Source: Tenrec ecaudatus (lineage: Eukaryota > Chordata > Mammalia > Afrosoricida > Tenrecidae). From it: a stretch of DNA of 64,000 nt. The stretch's first letter is position 1. Every line of letters begins with the position of its first letter. The notes beneath the pieces were generated by a model. The model was not told the DNA's origin. It saw only the letters and a program-made list of their open reading frames with translations, and did no database searches. This document shows positions 26,169 to 38,830 of the stretch, piece after piece. Location: NCBI RefSeq assembly GCF_050624435.1, contig NC_134539.1:47400001-47464000 (forward strand), read 5' to 3'. Position numbers and translations under genes: made by a program.

Positions 26169-28740
26169 TTGGGTGTTTGTAGGTAGTGTGTATGTTCACC
26201 AGTGAGGGTGTGTGAATGACAGTTCCCGAATGCCCGTGGGATATGGGTGCAGTCATTTCTTCCAAAGCTGCTTGGCCGCTCGCAGAGTGAGAGAATGTCT
26301 TTTTTATGACCAGCAGCATTCAGGCACCGAGTGGAAGCTCTTTCTTTGTCGTATTCCATTGAATTTGCATGAGTCACAATGGCAACGTTTTGAGCAGTTG
26401 TGTGGTATGACACTTAGGAAAATACCATATTTATTCTCATGCTTTGTGCTCCCGCTTGGTGTATGTAGAGATACCAGCTGTGTCCTTGCTGCCATCCACA
26501 GCAATACAATGAAGGTGTTCACTTCTTGAGTGCCCTGCATTTCTGAATTTTTCCACCTCTGGCCATCACAAAAAACTCACCAGCCCTTTCTGTTTTCTTT
26601 TTCTTTCTTTGCTTAAAAAAAAAAAAGAAAGAAAAAACCAAACCTGTGATTTTCTTTTAAAAAGCAATAATTAAGTCAGACCTCACTAAAATTCCGTTTG
26701 GTTTTCCTACTGTTCTGTCCAGACGCTAACGTTAGTCTGCTAAACAGCATTTCCACAACACGGGCATGTAGTGTGCGGCTGCTTTTGTTAGGCTCCTGCT
26801 GGCTTGAGGTAGGGTTTCTTCACAGCCAAACGGTGGACATGCGGTGAGAATGTAGCCCCTGGTTTACAAGGATCCTGCCCACCTGCCCGGGGCATCTACA
26901 AGTTAAAGATGAATTCTACCAAGGGCAATCGAGAACAGCACGGGAGCACTTGGCGCCATCTCTATGGGGCTCACCCTTCTGAATTCTCCAAATGAACTCC
27001 AACAGAATGGGCCAGCCCTCAAAAGGACAACACCAAATGAGGTCCCCACCTTAAGGAATTGGTTTTCTGGTGGGGACACTCAGGGCAGGGGGAAATGGGA
27101 TCAGAGTCCTGGGAGGTGAATGGGGGACCAGTATCCAGGTGGGAGGGTCTTCACCTTTGCGGGAGGAGCTCCAAGGTGGCGGGCCTGAGAACCCAGCAAG
27201 CAGGGGTGGCCCCTCTGCAGGCACATGGGTGAGGCAACAGCCTCGATGGGGTACCACTAGCAGTTTGGGTGGCTGGGCCGCGGGGCAGGTCTATGGGCTA
27301 CACAGACAATAGCCACGCTTCCTGTTTTCTGGGCTCCGTCATCGGGCAGAGACCACGGACACGATGCAGGCGCGGGTGCCCCGAGAAGCGACAGTCCGCG
27401 TGACTTACCTGAAGTCTTGTTTTATTTTTGCCGGAAACCATGCACCCGCAGTAAACCGACATTAGAAAGGGGAACTGTCAGCCCAAAATGAAGTTCAGGG
27501 TGCCACGCCTCCACGGAAGAGCTTGAGAGGCAGACAGACTAGGCTTTGCCTTTGACCAAACCAGAAGTACTGGTTACTTAGGGACAGTCCAGACTTAGAG
27601 AGATGGGGCTCGTGGTCCAGCTTCCAGGAATCCATAAAGCACCCGCCCAACGCTGTTTTCACCGAGAACAGCTCGTACTCCCACCTGGCCTGCCAGGAGG
27701 CGGTGCTCTTGCGTCCCTTGCCCCCTTTTCCGAGCGTGCTCTTAGAATCCCGTCAACGTGTACATTCCCACGCTCTAGGAATAGTCGGATGTTCTGTGCG
27801 CTCTTTCTAGTCCTTGACCCCTTCGGGGAACATTGGGCCGCCACTTTGTACCTAGCACTGTGCAGGGCTCTGGGAGGCCTGAGGGAACTTCCTGAAGATG
27901 GAACAAGCCTGAAGGAAAGTCCTTGCTCCCTAATCCATGGAGGGACCGAGGCTTTGGGGAAAGACACCTGTGCGCCCTGTCCCCCCAACAGCACCCAAGC
28001 GTGTCACTCTCCACCTCAGACTGTGTAGTTGTTCCAGAGCCTTCCTGAAAGCATCCCACTCCACATCCACTCCATAGCCGTCATGTTCCTCTGGAGCTGA
28101 TGAACGACTGACATGCCTTGGCTTTCTCACCCAGAGATCATGGAAACCGGGTCTGTCGGCAGGAGGACGGCTGTGTTCGTGAACGATGCAATGCTTTGTC
28201 CCTGCCTCTTTCTACTCCCGCATGCTGCCCGCGCCAGGCAACGATATATAAGCAGTATATAAGTCAGTGTCCACATATAGATGCACACATAGATATGTAT
28301 AAATCTTAAGGAACACTAAAGCAGGGTTGACTTTTGTCTTGGAAGACAAATAATTGAATTTTTTTCTAACTAAAGAATGGGTTTAATTCAACTTTGTGTT
28401 GGAAAAGCAAATAGCCTTCGGGTTAGAGATGGTCGAGATATTCAGTTTTAGTTACAGAATAAATTTCCTGGATTTTAAGCATTCAGTGAGCTGCCAATTT
28501 TGATTTTTGCGTCGCTCTTTATCCAAATCCTATATACAAATATATACCCATAGATCTATAGGGAGAGGGTTTTTTTTATTTTTTTTTTCGGAGGAGGGGG
28601 GGAAAGCAGCAATACTGTGTTTGGAGAATTATACTCTGTATCTGGCTTTCCTGTGTATGTTAACCACCTCGATGTTATTATCCTGCTTCAGTTTTATAGT
28701 GATTGTGAGGCATTCAATGCAAGTATACAGTTATTTTCTC

Positions 28741-28746
28741 ATTAAA
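28741..28746 (+). terminator. Candidate distal poly(A) signal for PALM2AKAP2
   Basis: ATTAAA, the commonest variant hexamer, lies in a U-rich context and is followed at 28753-28768 by a GTGTGTTGTG-type element suited to CstF binding. Repeats and G-rich intergenic sequence resume soon after. Confidence 0.5.
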
Positions 28747-29087
28747 ACTCGACGTGTGTTGTGTTTTTATAAGTGATGGTTACTTGCTGGGCTGGAGGGG
28801 GTGGGGAATTCTGTGTAACACCACCTGTTACTCTGCACAGAGAAGAGCTCACGCCAAATGGTGGGCCACCAGTGTAGCAGGCTGTCCCCCAGAGCACCTT
28901 TTGCGATGCCTCCAGCTGCCCAGGCTAGCTCTCAGAAGCTTCCCACAGGACCCAATAGAATGGACCCCTGCATCTTTTGATGAGGATGTAGACTCGAAGC
29001 CACAAAGAAGGATGGGCAAACCTTTGGCTCAAGCCATGTGGAGCTCTCTCGCTCTGAATCCCCAGCCCTGGGGTTGAGTTCATCTGT

Positions 29088-29252
29088 GGGGCCTCCTGGT
29101 TGGGCTCTGGATTAGGCGTGGGGCTGCGAGCTAAAAAAATCAGTGTGCAAATCTCACTCTCCACTCAGAGAAAGGTGAGGCAGCCTGCTCCCAGAAAGAT
29201 GGACAGTCTCCGAAACGCCAGGTAGGGTCGGGAAGAGTTAGAAACGACTGGA
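29088..29252 (+). mobile_element. AfroSINE, diverged
   Basis: GGGCTGCGAGCTAAAAAAAT and AGTTAGAAACGACTGGATTG (tail) are recognisable; body heavily changed. Confidence 0.5.
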
Positions 29253-29615
29253 TTGTGTGAGGTTTTTTCCAGAAGGTGGCGCCTTTCCTCCCCAGTTTGT
29301 CTTCTGCTTTTCTGTTCTCTTGTTCCCGTTGCCTTTCCCCCTGCTGTCAGGCGCCCTGGGCTGGGCCAGTGGGGTTTGGGTCAGGACGGGTGGGCACCAG
29401 GGGGACTTGGTCTGCACTGCCCTTCCTTCTGGTTCCCAACAGGGCCCTCTTCCAGCTGCCTTTCTTCCCAACTATGGGACTTTTCCAGCCTTTTCCCCAG
29501 GATCCTCTACTATGTTCCTGCTGAGGGCCTGCCTCTTCTCTGTGGCACCTTCTCATGGGTGCCACCTCCCAACCTGGGCTTTTTGGATTCACCAGTGCCA
29601 TGGGTGAGGTATTGA

Positions 29616-29830
29616 GGACAGTAATGTCTGTGGAGCGTTGACGACATGCCAGGCACTTGAAACATGTTTTCCTGACACACAGTTGCGTTCCCACACAGCC
29701 GCACCGGGGCTCTGTCTTCATTGCCGTTTTTCCCGTGAAGAAACTCGAGCTCTAGGCCACTAATTGGCTTGTTCTGCGATGCACAGCTCATAAGTGGCAG
29801 CTGTGGACTTGAACCCAGGCAGTCAGTCTC
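29616..29830 (+). mobile_element. MIR SINE remnant
   Basis: CATGCCAGGCACTTGAAACA, GAAGAAACTCGAGCTCTAGG and GGACTTGAACCCAGGCAG follow the MIR core in order. Confidence 0.65.
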
Positions 29831-30194
29831 AGGAAGTCTTGCCCGTAACCCCTCTTGCCACAGGAACACAAGCAGAAGTTCACCTCCAAGCTCCAGCCAA
29901 CTGTGTGCATGCACAGGGACCAGGTGAGCTGCTCGCACCTCTCCAGCTTGTGCTTCCAGGGGGGAGTGGAGGATGGGGGGTGGGGGGCTCCACTGGATCA
30001 AGGCCGCAACTGACAGCCTAAGTCTGCAGGAGTGTGGTCTTTGATGGGAGCTGCTGCAAGATGCTAGCGTCCTTGCAGAAAACTCCTTCTGGGTCCTGTG
30101 GCATCATCCCTCCCAGGCAGGCTGCACGGAGATGGCCGTGTCTCCAGGAAAGGACCAGAAGTGGCTGCTAAGTGGGGTGATGAAAACGGGCTCA

Positions 30195-30300
30195 GATAAA
30201 ATCGTAGTGATGATGGCACAACTCTGTAAAGTTACTGAAAACCATTGACTGGTACAGTTAAGATGGGTACCTTTTATAGTAGGTGAGTACCACAACAAAG
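30195..30300 (+). mobile_element. Old L1 3' end
   Basis: GATGATGGCACAACTCTGTA and ACTGGTACAGTTAAGATGGG TACC match ancient mammalian L1 3' tails. Confidence 0.5.
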
Positions 30301-31016
30301 CCATACCCCCCAGAGAAGCCCAGAATAAGGACCCAGGCAGAGGAAGGACTGAGGAGCCCATACAACCTCGTGGCGAACAGAATAAAAGAGGTTCTGGCAG
30401 CAATATGTAGCCGCCAACTACCCGGCTAATCATAAGGCCCCGCTCCTTTGGGTGGCCTCTGGAACCAGGGGCAGTGTGGCCGTAAGGATTCTTTCCACCT
30501 ATCACTATCAGCATCTGGGGGTGGTAGGCTGAACCCGGTGAGTTCGGACCACAGAGCCCGGGTGAGGTGGATTGGGTTTCTGGAACATCAGCTGTGACAC
30601 GGAAGGTTCCTCAACTGGTAGAAAGGTGTGGGCTTGGAAGTTGGTGTGGGACCTTTGGGGGCTGGACAGGTTCAGCCAGGTGCTTACCTGAGGCTGCTCT
30701 TCGGCCAGTGAAGCACTGCCCCTAATGGCCAGAGTGCAGGTGTGCCGAGTTTCTCCCCATGATCTGGAGCAGAGTGGGAAGCGAGAAGGGCTTGCGTCTA
30801 CTACCTCAGCCTTAAATCTCAGGGTCAGATTAAGGGAAAGACGTTTTTCTTGTGTGGAGTCAGAGCAACATTGAGATTCGATCATGTTTTTGATGTTGTT
30901 ATGGGATACACATTGCATAACTAGCCTTCATGAGTTTGCTTGAGTAACATGGTTGCCCAGTTGGAGGTGAGATCTAAGATAAGAAGTCTTATGTGTTTTC
31001 ATGACAGCAACACTCC

Positions 31017-31156
31017 GACTGCATGTTAGAATCACCTGGAGGGCTTTAACCTTTGGATTACATTGGTCTGGACTTGGGCCCAGGTGTTGCTATGCTTTAA
31101 AAGCATCCAAGATAAGGCTGCTGTGCAGAAAGTCCTGAGAATCACTAGTTGGTGCA
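31017..31156 (+). mobile_element. MER5-type hAT remnant
   Basis: TGTTAGAATCACCTGGAGGG CTTTAA at the left and GAGAATCACTAG near the right match the ends of MER5A, a widespread old mammalian MITE; interior diverged. Confidence 0.6.
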
Positions 31157-32038
31157 CTGCTTCCTAAGACTGGCTGCTTTGCAGAGAACTTTGCCAGAGT
31201 GCCCGCATCTATGGGAAGCAGGCCACACCCCTAAGGACATTCCCTTTCAGTGGATTGGCTGCTTATAACAAACTGCATCATGGGAGTGATTGCATTGTAT
31301 CTGACAACCCAGAGAATCGTGGCCCAGCCACATTGACACACCACCTGACCACCCAAGTTACCTCTGATTTATTTGGTCTACATGAAGATCAGATACGGGT
31401 TGATGAGGACATGGATCTGGCTTAACAGCTCCCAGGTGTCCCAGCCTGAGCTGAGGACCACCAGTTTAGTGGAGAAACTGTTGCATAGATTCATCTACTT
31501 CAGAACGTTCTTGGGGACTGCTTCAAAGGGAAATCAGTACATGGGCCTGAGGCACTGGCATGGCCCATCCCACAGACACCAGGAGAGTCGAAGAGGGTGA
31601 GATTGGTGATTGAGGGAGAGAGAGGCTTTGGAAAGCCGCAGGTGGTAGTTCTCTGACCCCCTTCAGCTCTCCTCCTTCTAGGGAGCCACTCTGCCTCTGG
31701 CCAACCATTTCTCCTGGTCACCGTGATTAGTCCTACAGAGCAAGAGGTGGGCTTGCTGTGACAGGGCTGTGCTCTGGCGCATTCAGTGGCCATCGCTTGG
31801 CTAGTTCCTGGGAGAATCAGAATTGTGGGGTTGTTTCCTGAGATCTCCACACCACCTGGGCTCATGGGACTGGCGTTTTCTGCTAAAATGTCCAAAGGAC
31901 AGGAGAGGAAGTGCTTCCATCCTCACTTCTAATGAGCTCTCTGACTATATTTCTTCCCGAACAGGAGTGGGTGTTCTTCTCGCAGTCCTACTTCTTTTCC
32001 AGATTCTTCCAATGCTCCTTAGTCAGAACTCCTTACAC

Positions 32039-32231
32039 CAGCGGCTCTCAACCTCCCTAATGCTGAGACCCTTTCACACAGTTCCTCATGTGGTGGTAAC
32101 CCCCCAACCATAAAATTATTTCTGTTCCTAATTCATAACTGTCATTTTGCTACTCTTATGAATCGGGCAACCTCTGTGAAAGGGTAATTTGACTCCCAAA
32201 GAGGTCTCGACCCACAGGTTGAGAACCCCTG
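32039..32231. mobile_element. SPIN-like hAT element with target duplication
   Basis: Left end CAGCGGCTCTCAACCTCCCT, right end CAGGTTGAGAACCCCTG; these are near-complementary terminal inverted repeats. Flanks CCTTACAC and CCTTAGAC differ at one base, a convincing 8-bp hAT target duplication. At 193 bp it is a deletion derivative without transposase. Confidence 0.8.
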
Positions 32232-32775
32232 CCTTAGACAAACTTCTTAGACACAAGTAAACACAGGGAATAAGTCGCTGGGCCAGGAACATAGTCTTAG
32301 GGGGACACCAAGGTGGAGGTCAACTGGCATAACAAAATTCCCAAAGCAATGTTCTAAATCCTATCCGGTGAGTAGCTACGGGGATCCTTCTTAAAAGCTT
32401 GTGAGCTAAGGTTCAACTATTACTCTCCCTATTTTCAGTGCGCTTTAAAAATAGCCACGTTTGCCTGCAAGTATGAAATGCAGCCACTAGGTGTCAGTAA
32501 GCCCTAAGGTGAAGGCTTTACTGTTCATATTAGCTTTTTACCAGCTTCCAAGCCACCAGCCTTCTTGGGTGGCAGGACACTTCCCACTTTCTCACTAGAC
32601 TGGAGTCGATTGGAATCTCTGTGCAATTTCTCCAGGAACATCAGAGAGAAACCACGTGTACAGCAATCCCATCGGTAGGTCAAAGATGGCCCTGCACTTA
32701 CACGGAAGGGAAAGCTGGCTGTTGTCACCAGGTAGAGCCTGCACAGTGCGACCGCGCCTACCAATTGTAGCCCTT

Positions 32776-32940
32776 CCCTCAGTGGCGCCGTGGCTAACAA
32801 CTCAGCCATTGAGGTCCTTAAGTGGGTCAGGTTGGTGGTTCGCACCCACCAGCCACTCTGTGGGAGGAAGATGCAGCAGTCTGTTTCCACAAAGATTTAC
32901 AACAGCCCTGGAAACCCCATGGATTCAGTACAGAATCAGA
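32776..32940 (+). mobile_element. AfroSINE, tail-truncated
   Basis: CACCCACCAGCCACTCTGTG GG and CAGCAGTCTGTTTCCACAAA. Confidence 0.65.
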
Positions 32941-33109
32941 CAGCAATGCCTTGGGGCTCTTTTGTTGTTGTTGCACACACCAGATGCATGGCCAGTCACA
33001 GCAACCTGTAGGATAGTGAGCTGCCTCGTAGGAGTTACTGGGAGCAGAGTGCCAGGTCTTTCCTCCTAGGTGATCCACTCGGGCTCCTTCAGTCAGAATC
33101 CACTTGAGG

Positions 33110-33290
33110 ACAAACCATAGCTGTGTGGCAGGCACTGTGCTGAGCACAGCACACTGTAAGGTCCCTGCCGTCGGCATCATCCCCGCACGAGGCAGCGCAC
33201 ACCCTGATCTGAGAGTGTGCAGAGCTTGCTAAAAGTTCTAGAACTCCTGGCAAACGGAGCGTCCAAACCCAGGCCGTCCGACTCCAGAGC
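33110..33290 (+). mobile_element. MIR SINE remnant
   Basis: GTGGCAGGCACTGTGCTGAG and CAAACCCAGGCCGTCCGAC in MIR order. Confidence 0.5.
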
Positions 33291-33674
33291 TTGTGGCGAC
33301 CCTTCTCACGGCCCAGATCCAATAGGCATGTGGGGCCCCCCAGCCTTGGTCCTGGGCCAGCGGTGCTCCCTCTCTCCCAGTGGAGTTTATCTTGGGCACC
33401 AACCAGCACCCACCAGGGAAGTTCCGCTGACAATTGGAAATTGGACCCCTCATACTCTAGTGACTGGGGTGTGGGGGTGGGGCTGACAGTGCCACTGTCA
33501 CTAAAAGGCCGAAACACACTGACGTTCCGGCTCTTTCCGGTGCATCGGCACACGGCCGCCCAGTTGGTTATCATATGCCTTCTGAGATACGCCAGCGCTC
33601 TCACAGGCCTTACGCAGCATCGCCTGCTTGCCAACCGAGAATATCTCTTGACTTGCCCCTGCTGTCACGTGCAT

Positions 33675-33677
<3 letters not shown>

Positions 33678-33710
<33 letters not shown>
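33678..33710. repeat. (CA)n microsatellite
   Basis: About 33 bases of CA, then imperfect ACACACGCG, abutting the 3' terminus of an inverted LINE-A. Confidence 0.95.
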
Positions 33711-33712
<2 letters not shown>

Positions 33713-33721
33713 CACACGCGC

Positions 33722-34428
33722 AGTTATTTTACTGGGGGCTCGTACAACTCTTATCCCAATCCATTCATAGATCCATTGTGTCAAACACATTTGTTGCCAT
33801 CATCATTCTCAAAACATTTTCTTTCTACTTGGTATCAGCTCCTCATCCCCCCACTTCCAGTACCATATTCCCTCACTAACCCTTGATATTTTATAAAGTA
33901 TTATTATTTTGTCATGTCTTACACTGTCCAACGTCTCCCTTCACCTACTTTTCAGCTTTCTGTCCCCCAAGGAGGGGCTTATATGTAGATCATTGTGATC
34001 GGTTCCTCCTTTCTCCCCACCTTCCCCTTACCCTCCTGATAGCTCTACTCATTATTGGTCCTGAGGGGTTTTTCTGTCCTGGACACCCTGTGTTTCCAGC
34101 TCTTATCTGTACCCGTGTACATGATCTGGTCTAGCCAGATTTGTAAGGTAGAATTAGGCTCATGACAGTGGAGCGGGAGAGAGCATTTAAGAACTAGAAG
34201 AAAGTTGTATGTTTCATCAGTGCTATACTGCACGCTGACTGGCTCGTCTCTTCCTTGTGACCCTTCTGTAAGGAGATGTCCAGTTGTCTACAGATGGGCT
34301 TTAGGTCTCCACCCCACCCTCCCCTTCATTCACAAGGATATGATTTTTTGTTCTTTGATGCCTGATACCTGATCCTATAAACACCTTGTGATCACACAGG
34401 CTGGTGTGCTTCTTCCATGCAGGCTTTC
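33722..34428 (-). mobile_element. LINE-A 3' end, inverted copy
   Basis: Reverse-oriented copy: starts on the + strand at TTATTTTACTGGGGGCTCGT (the 3' terminus), passes through CTAGCCAGATTTGTAAGGTA and ends in the block complementary to GGAAGAAGCACACCAGCCTG. Placed right after a (CA)n repeat. Confidence 0.7.
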
Positions 34429-34579
34429 TGGCTTCTCAACTTGATGCCAGCCCTGAATTTCAGCCATGGAATGAAAAGCAAATTAAGTAGAGTTGTTCAG
34501 GAATCACGTCAATTCGATGTGTTTAATCTCATGGTGAAGCCACAGCTTTGGGAGAAAAAACAAACCCCAAAACATCAAA

Positions 34580-34775
34580 TCCCTGCCCCGGAGTCCTTTC
34601 TGGCTCATAGCAACCCTGTAGGGCAGAGGAGAACTGCCCCGTGGATTCCCGGGGCTCTAATTCTTTCCCAGAACTGGAAACTGCCTCTTTCTCCCAAATT
34701 AAATGGCTGGTCACTTCAAATGGCTGACCTTGAGGTTAGCAGCCCAAATCTTCACCTACTACATACACCCTGCTG
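34580..34775 (-). mobile_element. AfroSINE
   Basis: TAGCAACCCTGTAGGGCAGA and GGCTGACCTTGAGGTTAGCA GCCC. Confidence 0.75.
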
Positions 34776-35685
34776 TTCTTGACTGTCCCCCAAAATGAGG
34801 TATTCGAGCTTCGTATGCCTCTGCTTGGCTGGCCAGGGACACCCCCCCCCCCCCAGTACCTGGGAAAGGTCTGTTTCCTACACACCAATCCTGCCCCTCA
34901 CCTGGCAGAGGTGGGCTGGCCACTGTCACTGGGCTTTGAAGCCTTCAGCCCAGGGTCTATTGTAACAAAAGTAGGGAACTCTGGACCTCTCCCTGGGGGG
35001 TTGAAGTGGGGTGGCTTTTCTTCTCCTCCCACCTCCTCGCTTCACTCCTTCCTCCCTCCCCCCTCCCCTCTCTTTCCCTCTCTGCCTTTCAACACCCTTC
35101 CCTCTCACCTCTGCTCTCATCTCCCCATCCCCCTTTCCCTTGTTGGCAGAGACCAGCAGGACTGCCTTGTTGACGCCAGAACTAATGAGCCAGGGCCCAG
35201 ATGAGCTTGGCTTTCATGGGCAACCCCCAATCACTCTGGTATTGTGCTGAAAACACTGGGAACATGGTGCAGAAAGTCACCACATGACCTTCAAATGGCC
35301 ATTGCTGCAAAACTAGTGAGCAGTCGATTCTTGCCGTCTCTGTGCAAATGCTGGGGACACTAACCAGATTTGTTTCCTTCCCCCTTAAAAATAAATCTAC
35401 TTGATTGCCCCCGGAGACCATCCTTCCTGATTCCACAAAGGCAGGTGATCTATCCCCCTCAGACCTGGCCATGCAGCACCTGGAGCAGTAGCTAACCAGA
35501 CTGCGAGCCCACAGTTGGCGTCAGTAGGAAGCGCAATGGGGGTGGAGGATCCTCACTGCTAACATGGTTGCAGGTGACACTGGTACCACTGCTCTCCCGA
35601 CCGCATGCTGAACACCACGCGGTTACTGAGGAGATTGGCCGGCATTACAACTACCCTCACACTGGGATTGAAAGCTCGGACGCCA

Positions 35686-35886
35686 AACGCACTGCCATCC
35701 ATTCAACTCCAGCTCACAGCAACCCTGCAGGACAGGGTAGAACTGCCTCTGTGGGTTTCTGAGACTCGACTCTTCCCAGTAGTAGAAAGCCTCCTTTTTC
35801 TCCCATGGAGTGGTAGCTGGTGGTTTCAAACTGCTGACTCTGCAGTTAGCAGCCCAATGTCAGACCACTGTGCCAACAGGGAATCT
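35686..35886 (-). mobile_element. AfroSINE, full length
   Basis: CAGCAACCCTGCAGGACAGG, TAGAAAGCCTCCTTTTTCTC and AACTGCTGACTCTGCAGTTA. A partial copy of the same orientation follows. Confidence 0.8.
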
Positions 35887-35914
35887 GGGTGTCTTCAAAC
35901 CCAAACCCAAATGA

Positions 35915-36030
35915 AGCTCACTGCCATTGAGTTGATTCTGACTCATAGGATCTCCAAGACAGTGCATCTTTTTTTATGGATACAAACAGCCTCATCGTTC
36001 TCCCTAGGAACCACCAAGTTTGTTGCCACC
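35915..36030 (-). mobile_element. AfroSINE, head-truncated
   Basis: CACTGCCATTGAGTTGATTC and AACAGCCTCATCGTTCTCCC; in tandem with the previous copy. Confidence 0.65.
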
Positions 36031-36829
36031 CCATGCCTATCCCCCAGTGCTACCAGGACACCCTGGAAATGGCTCTTTTCCCATGCTCCCACTTCGGGCT
36101 TGATACCACAGAGAGGTTTATAAGGAGCTGCTTGGACAAACTACTGGCAGCCTTGGCCCTAAAGTCTTCCTCGTAGTAACAACTGAGCATCCTGATCTTC
36201 TTAAGGGTTCAGGTTCATCTCAAGAATAATCCTGATATCCCTCCCTCTCCAACACGGGAGGTGGTTGGATGCAAGGATGGGGTCCGCATCTGCTAACGCA
36301 GAGCAGGAAGGCTGGTTCTAGTGAGGAGGCTAGAGGCTTCACTCCACTCTCCATCTTCCCCAAGGAGATGCTCAGGGATTCTTCTCAACGTACAGTGGGG
36401 CCTCCTGCCGCCACCTGCTTGTTGATAGGAGGAGCCGAGGGCTTTCTGTTCAGCTTCCTTTTTAGGAGAAGTCTCATTTGGATACATAATGTCCTCCTGG
36501 CTGCTTCCCACACCAAGCGCTCCACCTGCCCCCATCTCCTTGGAAAATCAGGTCAGATGGGACCCAAAGGGCAGGGGAATGAAGATTCAGACCAGCCCTG
36601 TGACCAGCTCACAGGGACGCCTGGCCCCCAGCCCCTCTGCCCCTGCCTCCCCTTTGCAGTCAGTGTGGCTGAAGGTTGGGGTCTTTGTACTGAGTGCCCA
36701 TTAAAAGCACCTGGGGATTATTCAAAGTTATCGATAAAAACAATACCAAGGCCTTGGACCAGTCCACCAGGCAGACGTCTATTGAAAAAAAATGTTTTGT
36801 TTGTTTTTTAAGAGAGAGAAATAAGAGCA

Positions 36830-37080
36830 AATGCCCAGCAAAGGATATTTGAAAGAATGCTAATAGTATTGTTAATAATGGCAAAAATTGAAAACAGGAG
36901 AATGGAGAAAATAAGTTGAGGTAGACTCCTGGGACAGGCTAAGGGATTTTCTAGAAGGCTGGAGTATGTCTATCTGAACTGGGTCACCCTGGTATTTACA
37001 AAGGTAAGTCAGAAAGTATTGCTGCAAAATCATAGGTTTAGGAAACAAAAATATGAAAATGTCAAACTGCTGTTTCTTGA
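36830..37080 (+). mobile_element. Possible old L1 fragment
   Basis: TTGTTAATAATGGCAAAAAT TGAAAACAG resembles L1 3' ORF2/UTR sequence; the remainder is diverged. Confidence 0.35.
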
Positions 37081-37583
37081 CCTGGCCTCCATCTAGCTCT
37101 CTACACCATGGGCGACCAGCCTCCACAATCACATGGTCCCAAGGGGCAGTTGTGTAATTGAGGGGTAAAATTAAAGAGACATCAGACAAGATAAAGCATT
37201 CAAATGCTCACCTCTGGGACCATCATGACTTAAGAGGCAGATCTGCACAGAGAGGGAATATCTTCCCAACCAAGGCTTGTGTACACTCTAGGGGTGTGCC
37301 AGTCCCCCTAATTCCAGGTAACCACATGTGTAACAGGAAGGGGTTGTACAGTAGGCATATGCGTGACAGGCAGGCTCTAGCGTCAAGATGGCAGGCTAAC
37401 CTTGGTCGTTGCTGAGTTGACTTGACCTTAGGTGTCTTTGGGTTCTCCTTCAGGGGAACAATCCATTATTCTTAGCAAAAGGAAGTGGGCTCTACTTAGG
37501 GTGGGACAGACAATAGGGCCTTATTGCCTTAGATGGCTGATGACCTTCAGGCAGGTAATCTTTAAGCAGTTGACCTTCAAGCG

Positions 37584-37775
37584 CAGTGATTCTCAACCTT
37601 CCTAATACTGTGACCCTTTCATAGTTCCTCATGTTGTGGTGACCCCCAAGCCATAAAATTATTTTCGTTGCTACTTCATCACTGTCATTTTGCTACTGTT
37701 ATGAATCGGGCAACCCCTGTGAAAGGGTCGTCCCACCCCCAAAAGGGGTGGAGACCCACAGGTTGAAAACCACTG
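37584..37775. mobile_element. SPIN-like hAT element
   Basis: Left end CAGTGATTCTCAACCTTCCT and right end CAGGTTGAAAACCACTG are inverted repeats around the same core as the copy at 32 kb (CATGTTGTGGTGACCCCCAA, ATAAAATTATTTTCGTTGCT). No transposase. Flanks do not give a clear 8-bp duplication. Confidence 0.8.
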
Positions 37776-37845
37776 CCTTAGATGATAAAAGGTAGGGGTG
37801 ACGAGAATTCACCGACCTTGTTATGAACCAAAGACTTTCAAGTCA

Positions 37846-38015
37846 TCCTCTGCCATCAAGTTCATTCTGCCCCATAGCCACCCCTTAGGACACACTGAGC
37901 AGAACGGCCCCTGTAGGTTTTTAAGACTATGGATCCTTACAGGCACCAAAAGTTTAATCTTTCTCCCTCAGAGTGGCTAGTGAGTTTGAACCATGACCTT
38001 TATGGTTAGCAGACC
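37846..38015 (-). mobile_element. AfroSINE
   Basis: GAACGGCCCCTGTAGGTTTT and ACCTTTATGGTTAGCAGACC; lies next to the SPIN-like copy. Confidence 0.65.
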
Positions 38016-38694
38016 AAGACAAGAAAGACAAAAAGAAACCTCACAATCCATAGGAGGACTTGCTCAACTGGGCAGGGCCTCGTTTTCTGGCTCACACACT
38101 CAGTGAGTGGGGCCTGATGGTGGCTGGCTGGGCAGGCGTCTTCTCAGCCCTGTCTTGCCAGTAGGTGGTGCAACGCAGCCATCTCTTTCCTGGTCCAGGT
38201 CCCAACCAGCTCAGCCACGCTCACTGTGGGCACCTCCTGAAGAGGCCAGCCAGGCTCTGCTGCAGCTGAGTGAGAATCTGGCACAGGAAGCAGGCTCCCA
38301 CGGCAGGCACCCATGCCTGGGCCAAGGGCTACTGCAGGCTATCCCAGGACCAGGACCCTGCTGAGCATGGGAACTCCAGCTTTCCCGTGCAGGGGAAGAG
38401 CTTTGGTATGGGGAGAAGGCTTTACACACCCAGCTCTGTAGCCAACAGTGATGTCCACGGGCAGGCCAGGCTCCCCTTTAAGGCACTTGGAGTTTGGGCA
38501 GGCCGAGGGCAGTGCTTGTGACCACCAAGCGTGTCCCTCCTCCTACCCTTTCAAAACAGGGCTGGGGGAGTTGGCGTGCTCCCAAGTCTAGAGGAGGATT
38601 GGGGATTGGATGCACACAGCTGGGAGGTGGAGTCACCAACGAGAAAGGGGGGAGATAAAAGATTAACAACCCACACGGGTGTATCATCTTTCTG

Positions 38695-38830
38695 GACTGG
38701 AATGTTCAGTTCAGTGATTTTCGCGTCTTGTTTTTTGTGCGTGTACATTGATAAAGTTGTGTAACTATCACCACCCAGATCCAGTTTTAGAGCATTGCTT
38801 TAAAATGTTTTAATTCAATAGAACAGTTAT
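38695..38830 (-). mobile_element. Old L1 3' end, inverted
   Basis: TTCAGTTCAGTGATTTTCGC and AGTTGTGTAACTATCACCAC are the reverse of the tail seen near 30.2 kb. Confidence 0.5.

Noticed and set aside
33501..33710. Cys/Val repeat frame
   Set aside because: Produced by the (CA)n microsatellite.
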